Source: Cohnella phaseoli (GTDB taxonomy: Bacteria > Bacillota > Bacilli > Paenibacillales > Paenibacillaceae). Taken from it: a stretch of 64,000 bases of DNA. Below the pieces are notes generated by a model. It did not search any database and was not told where the DNA came from. It saw only the letters and a list, made by a program, of their open reading frames with translations. Every line of letters begins with the position of its first letter. Positions within the stretch are counted from its first letter, which is position 1. The stretch spans positions 78,073 to 142,072 of the forward strand of contig NZ_QRDZ01000027.1 in NCBI RefSeq assembly GCF_003386235.1. The letters are read 5' to 3'. Of the stretch, positions 33,073 to 42,388 are shown piece after piece. The translations under genes and the position numbers were made by a program.

Positions 33073-34986
33073 TCAAGCGCCGGTACCGCTTAGCGAGTCG
33101 GGCTCCTCGGCGGCTGTGACTAACGGGAAGCGGATAATGGCTTCGGTTCCTTGCTGTTTGACGCTCCGGAATTCGATTGTGCCCTTCATGACTTCGATAA
33201 TGCGGAAGGTAACCATGAGGCCGAGACCGGTTCCCTTCGCTTTGGTCGAGAAAAACGGGACTCCCAGCTTGGCGATTTGTTCCTCTTCCATCCCTTCTCC
33301 GTTGTCCTTGACCCGAATGACGACTTCGTCGTTCTCGGCGGTGGCGGATACCTCGATTTTCCCATTTGACCCCGTTGCTTCCAGACTGTTTTTGATCACG
33401 TTGATGAACGCCTGTTTGAGCTTGGAAGAATTTCCGTGGCAATAAAGGCCGGTTTGCGAACGGAACAGAAGAACTGTATCGTGCATCGCGGCTAGCGGAG
33501 TCATCATCGTCTCAATCTTGGACATTTCCTCCGATAAATTCAGCAAAGACACGGTCTCCATCTCCGGCTTCGCGAAGGTTAGAAAATCGGTGATGATCGT
33601 GGCCGCTCGGTCCAGCTCGTTTGTTGCCATATCGAAGAACGGCTTGTTTTTGTCATCGGATTTACCCGACAGCAGCTGCAGGAAGCCTCTTGTCACCTGG
33701 AGCGGATTGCGGACCTCGTGTGCCACGGAAGCGGCGAGGTCGCTGATGATTTTCAGTTTCTCCGTTCTCTCGAGCCTATGGTTGTACAGCTCCAGCTTCT
33801 TGGAGTAATTGACCAGTGTGCCGTAATCGGCGGAGATTCGTCTGGCGAGAATGATGACGAGCGTCACCATGAGCCCGACAACGCCGAATTTCCATAGGAA
33901 GAGCGTATAAGTTCTCTCGCTTAAATAGTAGATGATCATGTCGGCCGTTCCCAGTATCGCTAGCAGAAACATTCCTATCGATAACGTGATGGCGTTTTTG
34001 TTTCCTTTAAGCGCATGGATGATGGACAAGACAAGAACAAGAACGAGTTGGAACAGAATCAGAACTCCGAAAATACGATTCGAGAGCAAGTAATAAGGCT
34101 GGAAGAAGCGACCGTTCGTTACAGCGTAAATCAGCAACGCAAGCAGGCCAAGAGCGGAATAGCCCGTTTGGAAATAACGAAACTTCGTGAAAAAGCGGAA
34201 CTGGCCCTCGAACATCTGATCGATATAGTAGATGAGAGACGGGAACAGCACGAACATCGACGCGTCGAACAGGTACGACAGCAGGCGCCCGTATTCTTCG
34301 AAATAGATGTAAGGAAGCGGCGAATAGAAGATCATCAGCAGACCCGTCGTGAGGGCGATCAGGGAAAGCGAGATCCACGTGCTGCGCTGTCTCCGATGTA
34401 AGTATCCGGTGCAAATGAGCATGATCAACCCCAGGAAAGCGATGCCCGTTCCGAGAAGGACATCGGCAATGTCCCGGGAGATGAACCGCCCGGAGAGATC
34501 GTTGAAATCGTCGAGCCGAATGCCGCCGACCAAGCCGGCCCGTTCTCCCGTGACCAGGATGCGAATATACAGATCGGAAGACTCCGAGAGCGCCCCGATC
34601 GGCAAAATCAGCTTGTTCAGATCGAAAGCGAAAGCCCGGGTCGATTCCAGAAGCAGCTGCTCCCCCCGATAGACGGCGATATCTTGCGCATACAAGCGAT
34701 CCGCCAGCAAACCTGGATTGACCCAATCCGAAGTAGGAGGCAGAACAAGCCGGATCCATACGCCGCGACTTTCGCGCGGTAGCGTCGTTCCGGGATCGTA
34801 AATATCTGCCTCCAGCCAATCTCCTTCAACCGAGGAAGGAAGGTCAAGAGAACCCTTTTCCGGGATATATTGAATTTGCCAATGCTGGATCGTAACCGCG
34901 TGATGCTGGGCACTGGCAAGCTGAGGCGCAAGTATAAACAGGAATACAAACGCTCCCAAAGCCGATATTCTTAGCACCGACTTCAT
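33073..34986 (-). CDS. 7TMR-DISM sensor histidine kinase
   Basis: A 637-residue kinase. A signal peptide ends near LASAQH, followed by an extracellular 7TMR-DISM type 2-like sensor (about 30-180) and seven hydrophobic segments (about 185-390). The HisKA domain has DLAASVAHEVRNPLQVTRGF with the phospho-acceptor His. The ATPase has LKQAFINVIKNSLEATGSNG, VKDNGEGMEEEQ and GTGLGLMVTFRIIE. No response regulator is adjacent. It converges on the NHLP peptide gene, so proximity to a possible signal peptide is suggestive but not operonic evidence. It could equally feed sporulation or stress phosphorelays, as KinB/KinD-like kinases do. Confidence 0.9.
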   Translation of the reverse strand: MKSVLRISALGAFVFLFILAPQLASAQHHAVTIQHWQIQYIPEKGSLDLPSSVEGDWLEADIYDPGTTLPRESRGVWIRLVLPPTSDWVNPGLLADRLYAQDIAVYRGEQLLLESTRAFAFDLNKLILPIGALSESSDLYIRILVTGERAGLVGGIRLDDFNDLSGRFISRDIADVLLGTGIAFLGLIMLICTGYLHRRQRSTWISLSLIALTTGLLMIFYSPLPYIYFEEYGRLLSYLFDASMFVLFPSLIYYIDQMFEGQFRFFTKFRYFQTGYSALGLLALLIYAVTNGRFFQPYYLLSNRIFGVLILFQLVLVLVLSIIHALKGNKNAITLSIGMFLLAILGTADMIIYYLSERTYTLFLWKFGVVGLMVTLVIILARRISADYGTLVNYSKKLELYNHRLERTEKLKIISDLAASVAHEVRNPLQVTRGFLQLLSGKSDDKNKPFFDMATNELDRAATIITDFLTFAKPEMETVSLLNLSEEMSKIETMMTPLAAMHDTVLLFRSQTGLYCHGNSSKLKQAFINVIKNSLEATGSNGKIEVSATAENDEVVIRVKDNGEGMEEEQIAKLGVPFFSTKAKGTGLGLMVTFRIIEVMKGTIEFRSVKQQGTEAIIRFPLVTAAEEPDSLSGTGA

Positions 34987-35085
34987 CGTACACCTCGCAA
35001 GTTACAAGTTATGCGTCTAACGTATCACAAAACCATCAATAATGTATAAAATTCGACAATATTTGTCATCATTCTGGGCAACTAT

Positions 35086-36507
35086 TTATTCTTTCTTCAA
35101 AGATGCACTTAATCTTCGAATCCCTTCTTCTATTCTGCTTTCAGATAAATTCCCGTACCCGATAATGATCCGGTGCCTTTGGACGTCCCGCCGGAAGGCA
35201 TGAACGGCAACCGGATAGACTCTGACGCCATTTTCTTCGATGACGGAAAGGAGCTCCGGCGTAAAAGAGATCCCGGCGAATTCAGCGATCAGATGGATGC
35301 CGGTGGAATGGCCGAGAATGCGCACAGCGTCTCCGAACGAATGGCGCAGCTGCCGAATGAGGAAGTCTCGGCGCTTGCGGTAAAGCTTTTTCATCTTCGC
35401 GATGTGTCGGTCCAGGTAGCCTTCTTCGATGAATTCGGCAAGGATAAGCTGCTCCAACGACGGCGTGTGGAGGTCGGTGAGCCATTTCAAACCCCGAGCA
35501 CGTTCGATAAGAGAAGCAGGGAGGACGATGTAGCCCATACGAAGCGCCGGGGACAAAATTTTACTGAACGTGCCGATGTAGACGACGCGCTCCGGATCGA
35601 GCCCTTGCAGAGAGCTGACGGGTGCGCCCTCGTAACGAAATTCGCTGTCGTAATCGTCTTCGACGATGTAGCTTCCGGTTCTGGCCGCATACTGGATGAG
35701 CTGGACCCGCCGCTGGATCGGGAGTAGGCCCCCGATCGGAAATTGGTGGGACGGCGTGACGTAAACGAACTTGGGGCTGATGTCTGAAGGCAGGAGGTCG
35801 GTGATCATACCCGAATCGTCGACAGGAATCGGATGAAGCTTCGCCCCGGGAAGCGAGAACATCGTATGGATATCGGAGGTGATCGGATCTTCCACCAAGA
35901 CATCCGACTTTCCGTTCAGCAGCAGCTTGGCGACTAATGAAATCGCCTGCGTGGCGCCGGTCGTCACCAGAAGCTGTTCCGGTTCGCAGACGACTCCCCT
36001 GGACCTGCGCAAGTATCGGGCGAGTACGCCGCGAAGCTCGTGCCGTCCTTCCGGTCGGCCGTAGCCGAACGCTTCGGGCGAAGCTTCCGTGCAAATCCGT
36101 TTGGCTAGATCTCCCCATAGCTTCTTCGGAAACAGATCGAGAGCGGGAATGCCGTGGCGAAAATCGACCAGATCCGGATTGACGAGACCATCTCTTATAA
36201 GCGGCTGCGAATCGTGCGGGACAGATCGGGCGGCCGGAACGGATGGCTCGATAAGCGGCAGAAGGGTGCCCTCGGCGACGAACGTTCCCGAACCGCGGCG
36301 GCCTTCGATGTAGCCTTCGGCGAGCAACTGCTCGTAAGCCTCCACGATAACCGTCCGGGACACCTGCAGGCTGGATGCCAAATCACGCGTACTGGGAAGC
36401 TGATCTCCTCCTTGAAGCTCCCCGTGCAAGATCCTCTGGCGGAAGGCCTCGTAAATTTGTCTGAACAGGGGCGTCCCGGAAGTTCGATCGATCGCCGTCC
36501 ACATCAT
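35086..36507 (-). CDS. MocR-type transcriptional regulator (PdxR-like)
   Basis: A 473-residue protein. The GntR winged helix covers about residues 10-75 (PLFRQIYEAFRQRILHGELQ, LPSTRDLASSLQVSRTVIVE). The aminotransferase-like domain has VEDDYDSEFRYEG and the PLP-lysine region VVYIGTFSKILSPALRMGY (Lys in TFSK). It should bind PLP and respond to an amino compound. It is divergent from a proline-dehydrogenase-like gene, its likely target. AAGGAG lies 7 nt before ATG 36507. This regulator is clearly different from the one at 2645-3988. Confidence 0.92.
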   Translation of the reverse strand: MMWTAIDRTSGTPLFRQIYEAFRQRILHGELQGGDQLPSTRDLASSLQVSRTVIVEAYEQLLAEGYIEGRRGSGTFVAEGTLLPLIEPSVPAARSVPHDSQPLIRDGLVNPDLVDFRHGIPALDLFPKKLWGDLAKRICTEASPEAFGYGRPEGRHELRGVLARYLRRSRGVVCEPEQLLVTTGATQAISLVAKLLLNGKSDVLVEDPITSDIHTMFSLPGAKLHPIPVDDSGMITDLLPSDISPKFVYVTPSHQFPIGGLLPIQRRVQLIQYAARTGSYIVEDDYDSEFRYEGAPVSSLQGLDPERVVYIGTFSKILSPALRMGYIVLPASLIERARGLKWLTDLHTPSLEQLILAEFIEEGYLDRHIAKMKKLYRKRRDFLIRQLRHSFGDAVRILGHSTGIHLIAEFAGISFTPELLSVIEENGVRVYPVAVHAFRRDVQRHRIIIGYGNLSESRIEEGIRRLSASLKKE

Positions 36508-36525
36508 TTCTCTTCTCCTTCGTGC

Positions 36526-36576
36526 AAAGTGGTATGGTCAAAAATGCGTTCAAGTGATCCTGTTACAGTCCACTTT
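36526..36576. promoter_or_regulatory. Candidate MocR operator (inverted AAAGTGG heptamers)
   Basis: AAAGTGG (36526-36532) and CCACTTT (36570-36576) form an inverted pair in the 126-bp divergent region. AAGTGATCC at 36552 is a third related half-site. Widely spaced half-sites of this kind are usual for MocR regulators. The assignment is inferred. Confidence 0.45.
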
Positions 36577-36633
36577 AACACGGTACATTAGGACTGGGAA
36601 GTTGGAAAAAGAGAAGAAGGGGAGAAGACGGGA

Positions 36634-37362
36634 ATGAAGCATTTGCCGAGGGGAACCATTGTCGGGACGAAGCGGGAGGATGCCGTCTGCGAAGCGGTTC
36701 GGTTAACATACAGAGGCTACGGGGTATCGTTGGCTTATATCGGAGAAGAAGCCAAAGGCTTGCGGGAGTACGTCGAAACGAAGAAAGAGCTGAGAAGACT
36801 CATCGATATGCTGGGAATCGCCGGGAGGTCGGCGACGCTCCTGCTGGAGCTATCTCGAATCGGCATGGGCGTCGACGACGAGCTTGCCTTTCGGCAGCTT
36901 GTAGACTTGATCCGGGAGGCGGCTTTGTACGGTATAACGATCATGATTAACGCGGAGGGGGCTGAACTTGCGGACAGTCTTTTGGACGCTTACAAGAGAG
37001 CCGCCAGGCTTTATCCGAGCGTCGGCATTACGCTGCGGGCGGATTTCCGGCGTTCGGAGGCCGACTTGGCCGAGATTATACCGTTCTCCGGCCGAATCCG
37101 TCTCGTGGAAGGAGACCGGAAGGACTCGGCCGCTTACCATCGGCTGGCACGCAAGGCAATCGCCTCGGGCCGCCTCGTTTCACTGGTTGCTCATAACGAG
37201 GCCGTCTACCGCGATGACCGGATTCTAGGCTTGCAGTCGGCCTTGAACGCGGAAATCGAACTGCCGCGCGAGATGTGTCCCGATCTGCTGGACGAAGCGA
37301 AGAACGCCGGATACCGGCTAAGGATACAAGTCGCTTACGGGCTGCCGGGCTTGAATCGGTAG
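36634..37362 (+). CDS. Proline dehydrogenase-like protein (short)
   Basis: A 242-residue protein resembling the PutA/PRODH TIM barrel: TLLLELSRIGMGVDDELAFR, ALYGITIMINAEGAELADSL, LYPSVGITLRADFRRSEADL and the C-terminal YRLRIQVAYGLPG. It is shorter than typical proline dehydrogenases (about 300 residues). The KGAY-type segment is replaced by EGDRKD, so flavin binding or activity may differ. The divergent MocR regulator suggests a role with an amino acid. Whether it oxidises proline is uncertain. The start has a GGGGAG site upstream. Confidence 0.65.
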   Translation: MKHLPRGTIVGTKREDAVCEAVRLTYRGYGVSLAYIGEEAKGLREYVETKKELRRLIDMLGIAGRSATLLLELSRIGMGVDDELAFRQLVDLIREAALYGITIMINAEGAELADSLLDAYKRAARLYPSVGITLRADFRRSEADLAEIIPFSGRIRLVEGDRKDSAAYHRLARKAIASGRLVSLVAHNEAVYRDDRILGLQSALNAEIELPREMCPDLLDEAKNAGYRLRIQVAYGLPGLNR

Positions 37363-37384
37363 CCTGCTGCGTGTGCGAGATCGC

Positions 37385-38212
37385 TCACAGGTTCGCAGCT
37401 TTCTTCGGTTGGTTCGGAGTAAGCTCAACCGACTCGCTTTTCCGAACCGGGGAAATTCTCCAATAAGCCAGACCAACGAATAAGATACCGCCAACCATAT
37501 TGCCAAGCGTTACGGGAAACATATTATGCAACCAGCCGGCGGCAGTAACCGCCTCGGGATGCTGCGGCAAGATCAGCGCAACGCTGAGCAAGGTCATATT
37601 CGCCACGCTATGTTCATAGCCGCTGGCAATAAAGGCGAACAAGCACCACCAGATGGCGAACATTTTGGCTCCTTCGCTTTTCAGCTTTATGCTCATCCAG
37701 ACGGCAAGACATACGAGCCAGTTACAAAGAATGCCGCGGAAAAACAATTCCGTAAACGGAGCGTTCATCTTTTTCGCTGCGGCCGTAAAGACTAGATGTT
37801 CCGGCGGCACGGCGTTGAACAGTCCCGAGCCCTTTACAAGCAAGGCGAATACAACCGCTCCCGCCAAATTTCCGATAAATACAATAAGCCAGTTGATCCA
37901 TGTCTCTTTCATAGTTGTTTTGCCTGCCAGCGTACTGATCGTAAAAACCATATTGTTCCCTGTAAACAATTCCGCTCCTGCGATAATGACCAGGGTCAAG
38001 GCAATCCCAAAGCTTGCCCCCATCACTAACGGCTGAAAGGGGGAACCGGATTGGGCCAGCGGCGCTCCCAAGGTGAAGATAAGTATAATTCCGAAACCGA
38101 CATAAGCTCCCGCAAGCATGGTCGCAATGAAGTAGCCCAGCTTCTCTCGCTTCATATAGTTTGCTTTAGCGACGCCTACCTCCACAATCGCTTCAACATT
38201 TTGCTTAAACAT
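37385..38212 (-). CDS. nirC: Formate/nitrite transporter family protein (NirC-like)
   Basis: A 275-residue membrane protein with six hydrophobic segments of the FocA/NirC family: KLGYFIATMLAGAYVGFGII near the N-terminus, ELFTGNNMVFTISTLAGKTT, FFRGILCNWLVCLAVWMSIK and NMFPVTLGNMVGGILFVGLA. It should move nitrite across the membrane. It is the last gene of the nirB-nirD-nirC operon, 30 bp after nirD, and GGGAGGGAG precedes its start. Gene order supports nitrite rather than formate. Confidence 0.9.
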   Translation of the reverse strand: MFKQNVEAIVEVGVAKANYMKREKLGYFIATMLAGAYVGFGIILIFTLGAPLAQSGSPFQPLVMGASFGIALTLVIIAGAELFTGNNMVFTISTLAGKTTMKETWINWLIVFIGNLAGAVVFALLVKGSGLFNAVPPEHLVFTAAAKKMNAPFTELFFRGILCNWLVCLAVWMSIKLKSEGAKMFAIWWCLFAFIASGYEHSVANMTLLSVALILPQHPEAVTAAGWLHNMFPVTLGNMVGGILFVGLAYWRISPVRKSESVELTPNQPKKAANL

Positions 38213-38242
38213 CGCTATCTCCCTCCCATGGGAAGACGAATT

Positions 38243-38566
38243 TTATACCAGCACGTAAACCTTATCTTCTTCAACGAGAGTATCGTAGGTGGCCACACAG
38301 CCGTCGTCCGGCTCCTGGACCTTGCCGTCGATCAAGGACACTTTGTATTCGTGCAGCGGACAGAACACATACTCGCCGGCCACGATTCCTTCGGCAAGCG
38401 GCCCCTGCTTGTGCGGGCAAGCTCCGCCAATCGCTTTGATTCGATCGTCGGATAAGCGAAATACGGCAATTTTAAGGCCATCTACCACTATTTCGCGACC
38501 AATGCGGGGCGGCAGTTCGGCGAAGTTGGCGACAAACACCTTTTGTTTGACTTGAGTTGTTCCCAT
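38243..38566 (-). CDS. nirD: Nitrite reductase (NADH) small subunit, Rieske type
   Basis: A 107-residue protein with a Rieske [2Fe-2S] site: GGACPHKQGPLAEG and VFCPLHEYKVSL give CxH...CxxH. It is the usual small subunit of the assimilatory/detoxifying NADH-nitrite reductase. It lies 2 bp downstream of nirB. Confidence 0.92.
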   Translation of the reverse strand: MGTTQVKQKVFVANFAELPPRIGREIVVDGLKIAVFRLSDDRIKAIGGACPHKQGPLAEGIVAGEYVFCPLHEYKVSLIDGKVQEPDDGCVATYDTLVEEDKVYVLV

Positions 38567-38568
38567 CC

Positions 38569-40974
38569 TTATCCTCTCCCTACTGTATAAAGCTCTTGTT
38601 CTTTATGCTCATTGCTGCGAATTTCCGTCCACGGGTCTTTGCGTTTGCCGGCTACGGCCGCATCCAGCTCCGCTAGCAAAGCTTTGCTTTGCTCAGGGTT
38701 CAGCAGCACGGACTTGACATGCTCAAAGCCAAGTCGCTCCAGCCATGGCGCAGTACGTTCGGCGTAATTGCCTGTCTTCCTGTAGTATTGCAGCATGGCG
38801 CCGCACAGATCGATAACCTCCTGCTCCGTCTCAACCGTGGTCAGGAGCGTGGCCTCCTTCACTTCCGTACCGCCGTTGCCGCCGATATAAATCTGGAAGC
38901 CGTTTTCTACGCCGATGACGCCAAAGTCCTTAACTCCGCTTTCCACGCAGCTGCGCGGGCAAGCCGATACGCCCATCTTGAATTTGTGCGGGGTGTCGAT
39001 GTACTCGTAACGCTCCTCCAGCTTAATGCCCAGCCCCATGGAGTCCTGCGTGCCAAAGCGGCAGAAGTTGGCGCCTACGCATGTTTTCACGGAACGAACG
39101 GCTTTGGCGTAGGCGGAAGCGGAGGTCATGTCCAACTCTTCCCACATAGCCGGTAAATCCTCTTTATTTACACCGTACAGGCCAATGCGCTGACTACCCG
39201 TTACTTTGACAAGAGGCACATTGTATTTTTCTGCCACCTGCGCAATTTTCAACAGCTGCTGCGGCGTCGTTTTGCCGCCTCTCATCCTAGGAATGACCGA
39301 GAAGCTGCCGTTCTTCTGGATATTGCCATGCATGCGTTCATTAACATAACGGGACTCTTTTTCATCCTGATGCTCATTAGGGAAGGTAACATTAAGATAG
39401 AAATTAATCGCCGGACGACATTTCGAGCAGCCCTCGGCATTGCGGAAGCCCAACTCGCGGAAGACGTCCTTCGATGTTTTCAGACCCTTCTCGTGAATTT
39501 GCAGGACAATGTCGTCCCTGGTCAGATCCGTACAGCCGCAAATGCCCGTCGGCGCAAGCGCAACCTTGTCGCCCAGGACGTGCGAGAGCAGCTCGCCGAT
39601 CATCGGCTTGCATTTGCCGCAGGAGTTGCCCGCTTTCGTACAGCGAACAACGTCGGCCACGGATGTTAATTGCTGCGCGTGGATCGCATTGACGATGGTT
39701 CCCTTCGTGACGCCGTTGCAGCCGCATACGGTATCGGTATCGTCCCATTGCGCTACGCTTGCTCCGGCTTCTTCGTCGGCGGCCGCCAGCAGCGTTACGG
39801 GATTCAGGGCGGCAATATCGGTCCCGTTCCGCAGCATTTTATAGTAGCGATTCTCTTCGGACGTATCGCCGTACAGCACGATGCCGACAATGCGATTATC
39901 CCGAATAAACAGCTTCTTGTAGCTGTTGTTTAAGCCGTTATAAGCCTCAATGCCCTTTACGTCGTCGCTCTCCCGGATGATGCCCGCCGAGAACAGATCG
40001 CAGCCGGACACTTTTAACGAAGTGGACACCGTACTGCCTTTATAGCCGTCCGTTGGGCGGTGTGCGAGCAGGTCGGCCAGCACCTTCCCTTGCTCATACA
40101 GCGGAGCGACCAGGCCGTAGATCGTTTTATTATGCTGTGCGCATTCGCCTACCGCATACACGTCCGCCGCGCTTGTGGCCATGAAGTCGTCAACGACGAT
40201 TCCTCGCTCGACATGCAGCCCCGCGTCCTTGGCCAGCCCGGTCACCGGCCGGATGCCGACCGCCATAATGACCAAATCCGCCTCTAGAGTGCTGCCGTCG
40301 CTGAATTCAAGGCCTTCCACTCTGCTCGTTCCCAGTATGCGGGTCGTTTTTTTCTCCATTAGAAAGCGAATGCCCTGTTTCTCCAAATCCTTCTTCAATA
40401 AATTTCCGGCTGGTTCGTTCAACTGCGTTTCCATTAGCCATTTTTCCAAGTGAACGACCGTGACCTCCATGCCTTGATCGACGAGGCCTTTCGCCGCTTC
40501 AAGCCCTAGCAAGCCGCCTCCGATCACTGCAGCCCGCTTATATTGCTTGGCTTGTTCGATCATTTGCAGCGTGTCGTCAATGGTGCGGAAGCCCAACACG
40601 CCCGCCAGCTCCGCGCCCTCGATGGGCAGAATAAAAGACCTGGACCCTGTGGCGATAATACATTTGTCATAATGGATACATTGGCCATCGGCCGTAACGA
40701 CTTGTTTGGCTTGCGGGTCCAGCCTGATCGCCGGATCGTGGTGGATAAGCGTAATGCCGTTATCCTCGTACCATTGCAGCGGATTCGTAACGATTTCATC
40801 CACTGTCATCTTCTTTTGCAGGACATTGGACAGCATAATGCGGTTGTAATTCGTATAGGTTTCTTCGCCGATAATCGTAATCTCGTATTGATGGGAGTTC
40901 CGCTCCAGTATTTCTTCAATCGTTCTCACGCCGGCCATGCCGTTGCCGATTATAAGCAGTTTCTTTTTTGTCAT
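38569..40974 (-). CDS. nirB: Nitrite reductase (NADH) large subunit
   Basis: An 801-residue multidomain enzyme. Residues about 1-300 form the FAD/NAD(P)H-binding part (KLLIIGNGMAGVRTIEEILE, AAVIGGGLLGLEAAKGLVDQ). Two BFD-like [2Fe-2S] domains follow (CGCNGVTKGTIVNAI, CTKAGNSCGKCKPMI, and a second CGCTDLTRDDI). The C-terminal nitrite-reductase domain has the siroheme/4Fe-4S cysteines in VKTCVGANFCRFGTQDS and GVSACPRSCVESGVKDFG. It reduces nitrite to ammonium using NADH. AGGAGG precedes the start; two Rex/Fnr-like palindromes lie just upstream. Confidence 0.95.
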   Translation of the reverse strand: MTKKKLLIIGNGMAGVRTIEEILERNSHQYEITIIGEETYTNYNRIMLSNVLQKKMTVDEIVTNPLQWYEDNGITLIHHDPAIRLDPQAKQVVTADGQCIHYDKCIIATGSRSFILPIEGAELAGVLGFRTIDDTLQMIEQAKQYKRAAVIGGGLLGLEAAKGLVDQGMEVTVVHLEKWLMETQLNEPAGNLLKKDLEKQGIRFLMEKKTTRILGTSRVEGLEFSDGSTLEADLVIMAVGIRPVTGLAKDAGLHVERGIVVDDFMATSAADVYAVGECAQHNKTIYGLVAPLYEQGKVLADLLAHRPTDGYKGSTVSTSLKVSGCDLFSAGIIRESDDVKGIEAYNGLNNSYKKLFIRDNRIVGIVLYGDTSEENRYYKMLRNGTDIAALNPVTLLAAADEEAGASVAQWDDTDTVCGCNGVTKGTIVNAIHAQQLTSVADVVRCTKAGNSCGKCKPMIGELLSHVLGDKVALAPTGICGCTDLTRDDIVLQIHEKGLKTSKDVFRELGFRNAEGCSKCRPAINFYLNVTFPNEHQDEKESRYVNERMHGNIQKNGSFSVIPRMRGGKTTPQQLLKIAQVAEKYNVPLVKVTGSQRIGLYGVNKEDLPAMWEELDMTSASAYAKAVRSVKTCVGANFCRFGTQDSMGLGIKLEERYEYIDTPHKFKMGVSACPRSCVESGVKDFGVIGVENGFQIYIGGNGGTEVKEATLLTTVETEQEVIDLCGAMLQYYRKTGNYAERTAPWLERLGFEHVKSVLLNPEQSKALLAELDAAVAGKRKDPWTEIRSNEHKEQELYTVGRG

Positions 40975-40987
40975 AGGGCTCCTCCTG

Positions 40988-41028
40988 TTGTGAAAATTTT
41001 CACTTATATATTGTGAATGTTTTCACTT
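40988..41028. promoter_or_regulatory. Two Rex/Fnr-like palindromes upstream of nirB
   Basis: TTGTGAAAATTTTCACTT (40988-41005) and TTGTGAATGTTTTCACTT (41011-41028) both fit TTGTGA-N6-TCAC. The first contains the perfect palindrome GTGAAAATTTTCAC. Rex, the NADH-sensing repressor, recognises TTGTGAAnnnnTTCACAA; Fnr recognises TGTGA-N6-TCACA. The downstream site is only about 14 bp from the nirB start, so a repressor would block it. Rex is the better fit; Fnr is not excluded. Confidence 0.75.
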
Positions 41029-41139
41029 TCTATACGATCATCGTATCATGATTCATGGATTTCGTGTATCAGGGAATTCCCTGAAAAATGTGTTATTAGT
41101 CCCGGGGATCTACGACCCTGCCCGGATGCGACTTGATAA

Positions 41140-41148
41140 TGGTATAAT
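41140..41148 (+). promoter_or_regulatory. Extended -10 promoter element
   Basis: TGGTATAAT is a consensus extended -10 located 39 bp before the response-regulator gene at 41188. No -35 match is visible. Confidence 0.5.
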
Positions 41149-41187
41149 ATTCCCTACCAACATCGATCCGGGCGGGGTGGAACCATC

Positions 41188-42336
41188 ATGAAAATCATAT
41201 TGGTCGACGACGAGCCGCTAGCGCTATTCCGGCTTCGGCGGGCGCTTGAACGCGAGAGCGAAGAGGTGGACATCGCAGCGGAGTATACCGATCCGAACGA
41301 GGTCGCTGCAGGCGTGATGGAGCATCGTCCCGATGTGGTATTTCTGGACATTCATATGCCGGAGATAGACGGGCTAAAGCTGGGAAGGCGACTGCAGGCC
41401 GTCGTTCCCGGCATCGAGATCGTATTTGTGACAGGCTACGACCGATATGCGGTGAAAGCTTTCGAGCTATATGCGCTGGATTATGTGATGAAGCCCGTGC
41501 AGCCGGACCGATTGCGCCAGACGCTCCAACGAGTGGAAGAGAAGTTGCGGATTAAGAAAGCTAGGCCAATGCCGGATGGTCATTCGCCGATCATCCGCTG
41601 CTTCGGGCAGATCCGGTTCCAGCTTCCCGGTCGGGAAGCGCAGCTGGCGAAGTGGCGAACGAGCAAGGCGCTTGAACTGTTCTCGTATTTGCTTCATCAC
41701 TGGAATCGGATGGTGAATCGGGGAACGCTTCTTGAACTGCTGTGGCCGGAGGTTGAGGCCGCCAAGGCTGCGCAGCATCTCTATACGGCGATTTATCATA
41801 TTCGTCAAACGTTGAGAGCCTGTAAAATAGATGGAGTCGTTTCGATTCGCGTGGGGGAATTGGAAGCGGGTTACCGATTGGACATCGGCAGCGCCTGCGT
41901 GGAGTCGGAGGCTTGGGAGCACCGGCTTCGACAACTGGATGCGTTGACGGGGGATAATGCCGCGGAGCACGAAAGCGTGCTATCCGCCTACACGGGAGAT
42001 TATCTCGGCGATCACGACTATCTATGGGCAGAGCATGAACGCGAGCGTCTCCGGGTATTGTGGCAGCATCAAATGAAGAAGCTGGGAGAGTTTTACGAGC
42101 AAACGAACCTTTTCGCGAAAGCCGTGGAAGTTCATCGCAGTCTTCAAGACATATGCCCGGAAAATGAGGACAGCTACTTCTCGTTAATGAAGCTCTACGA
42201 CATGCTGAATCATCGCGGCGGCGTTGAGGAGCAGTATTGGCTGCTGTTAGAGAAGGTGGAGAAGGAGCAGGAGCTGCCGATCAGCGAGGAGATTGTTAAC
42301 TGGTACGAACGCTGGAAATCGGAGAAAGTCGTGTAG
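41188..42336 (+). CDS. SARP-type response regulator
   Basis: A 382-residue regulator. The receiver domain has MKIILVDDEPLALFRLRRAL, the Asp in VVFLDIHMPEIDG and Lys in YVMKPVQPD. A winged-helix DNA-binding domain follows (RTSKALELFSYLLHHWNRMV, then NRGTLLELLWPEV). The C-terminal bacterial transcriptional activator domain has tetratricopeptide-like helices (YTGDYLGDHDYLWAEHERER). It precedes a large hybrid histidine kinase, its probable partner, with a 52-bp gap. The target genes are unknown. Confidence 0.9.
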   Translation: MKIILVDDEPLALFRLRRALERESEEVDIAAEYTDPNEVAAGVMEHRPDVVFLDIHMPEIDGLKLGRRLQAVVPGIEIVFVTGYDRYAVKAFELYALDYVMKPVQPDRLRQTLQRVEEKLRIKKARPMPDGHSPIIRCFGQIRFQLPGREAQLAKWRTSKALELFSYLLHHWNRMVNRGTLLELLWPEVEAAKAAQHLYTAIYHIRQTLRACKIDGVVSIRVGELEAGYRLDIGSACVESEAWEHRLRQLDALTGDNAAEHESVLSAYTGDYLGDHDYLWAEHERERLRVLWQHQMKKLGEFYEQTNLFAKAVEVHRSLQDICPENEDSYFSLMKLYDMLNHRGGVEEQYWLLLEKVEKEQELPISEEIVNWYERWKSEKVV

Positions 42337-42388
42337 CTGTGCATCTGAAAATAAAGGAATCCGACGAATTCTGTCGAAGGGTACCTTC

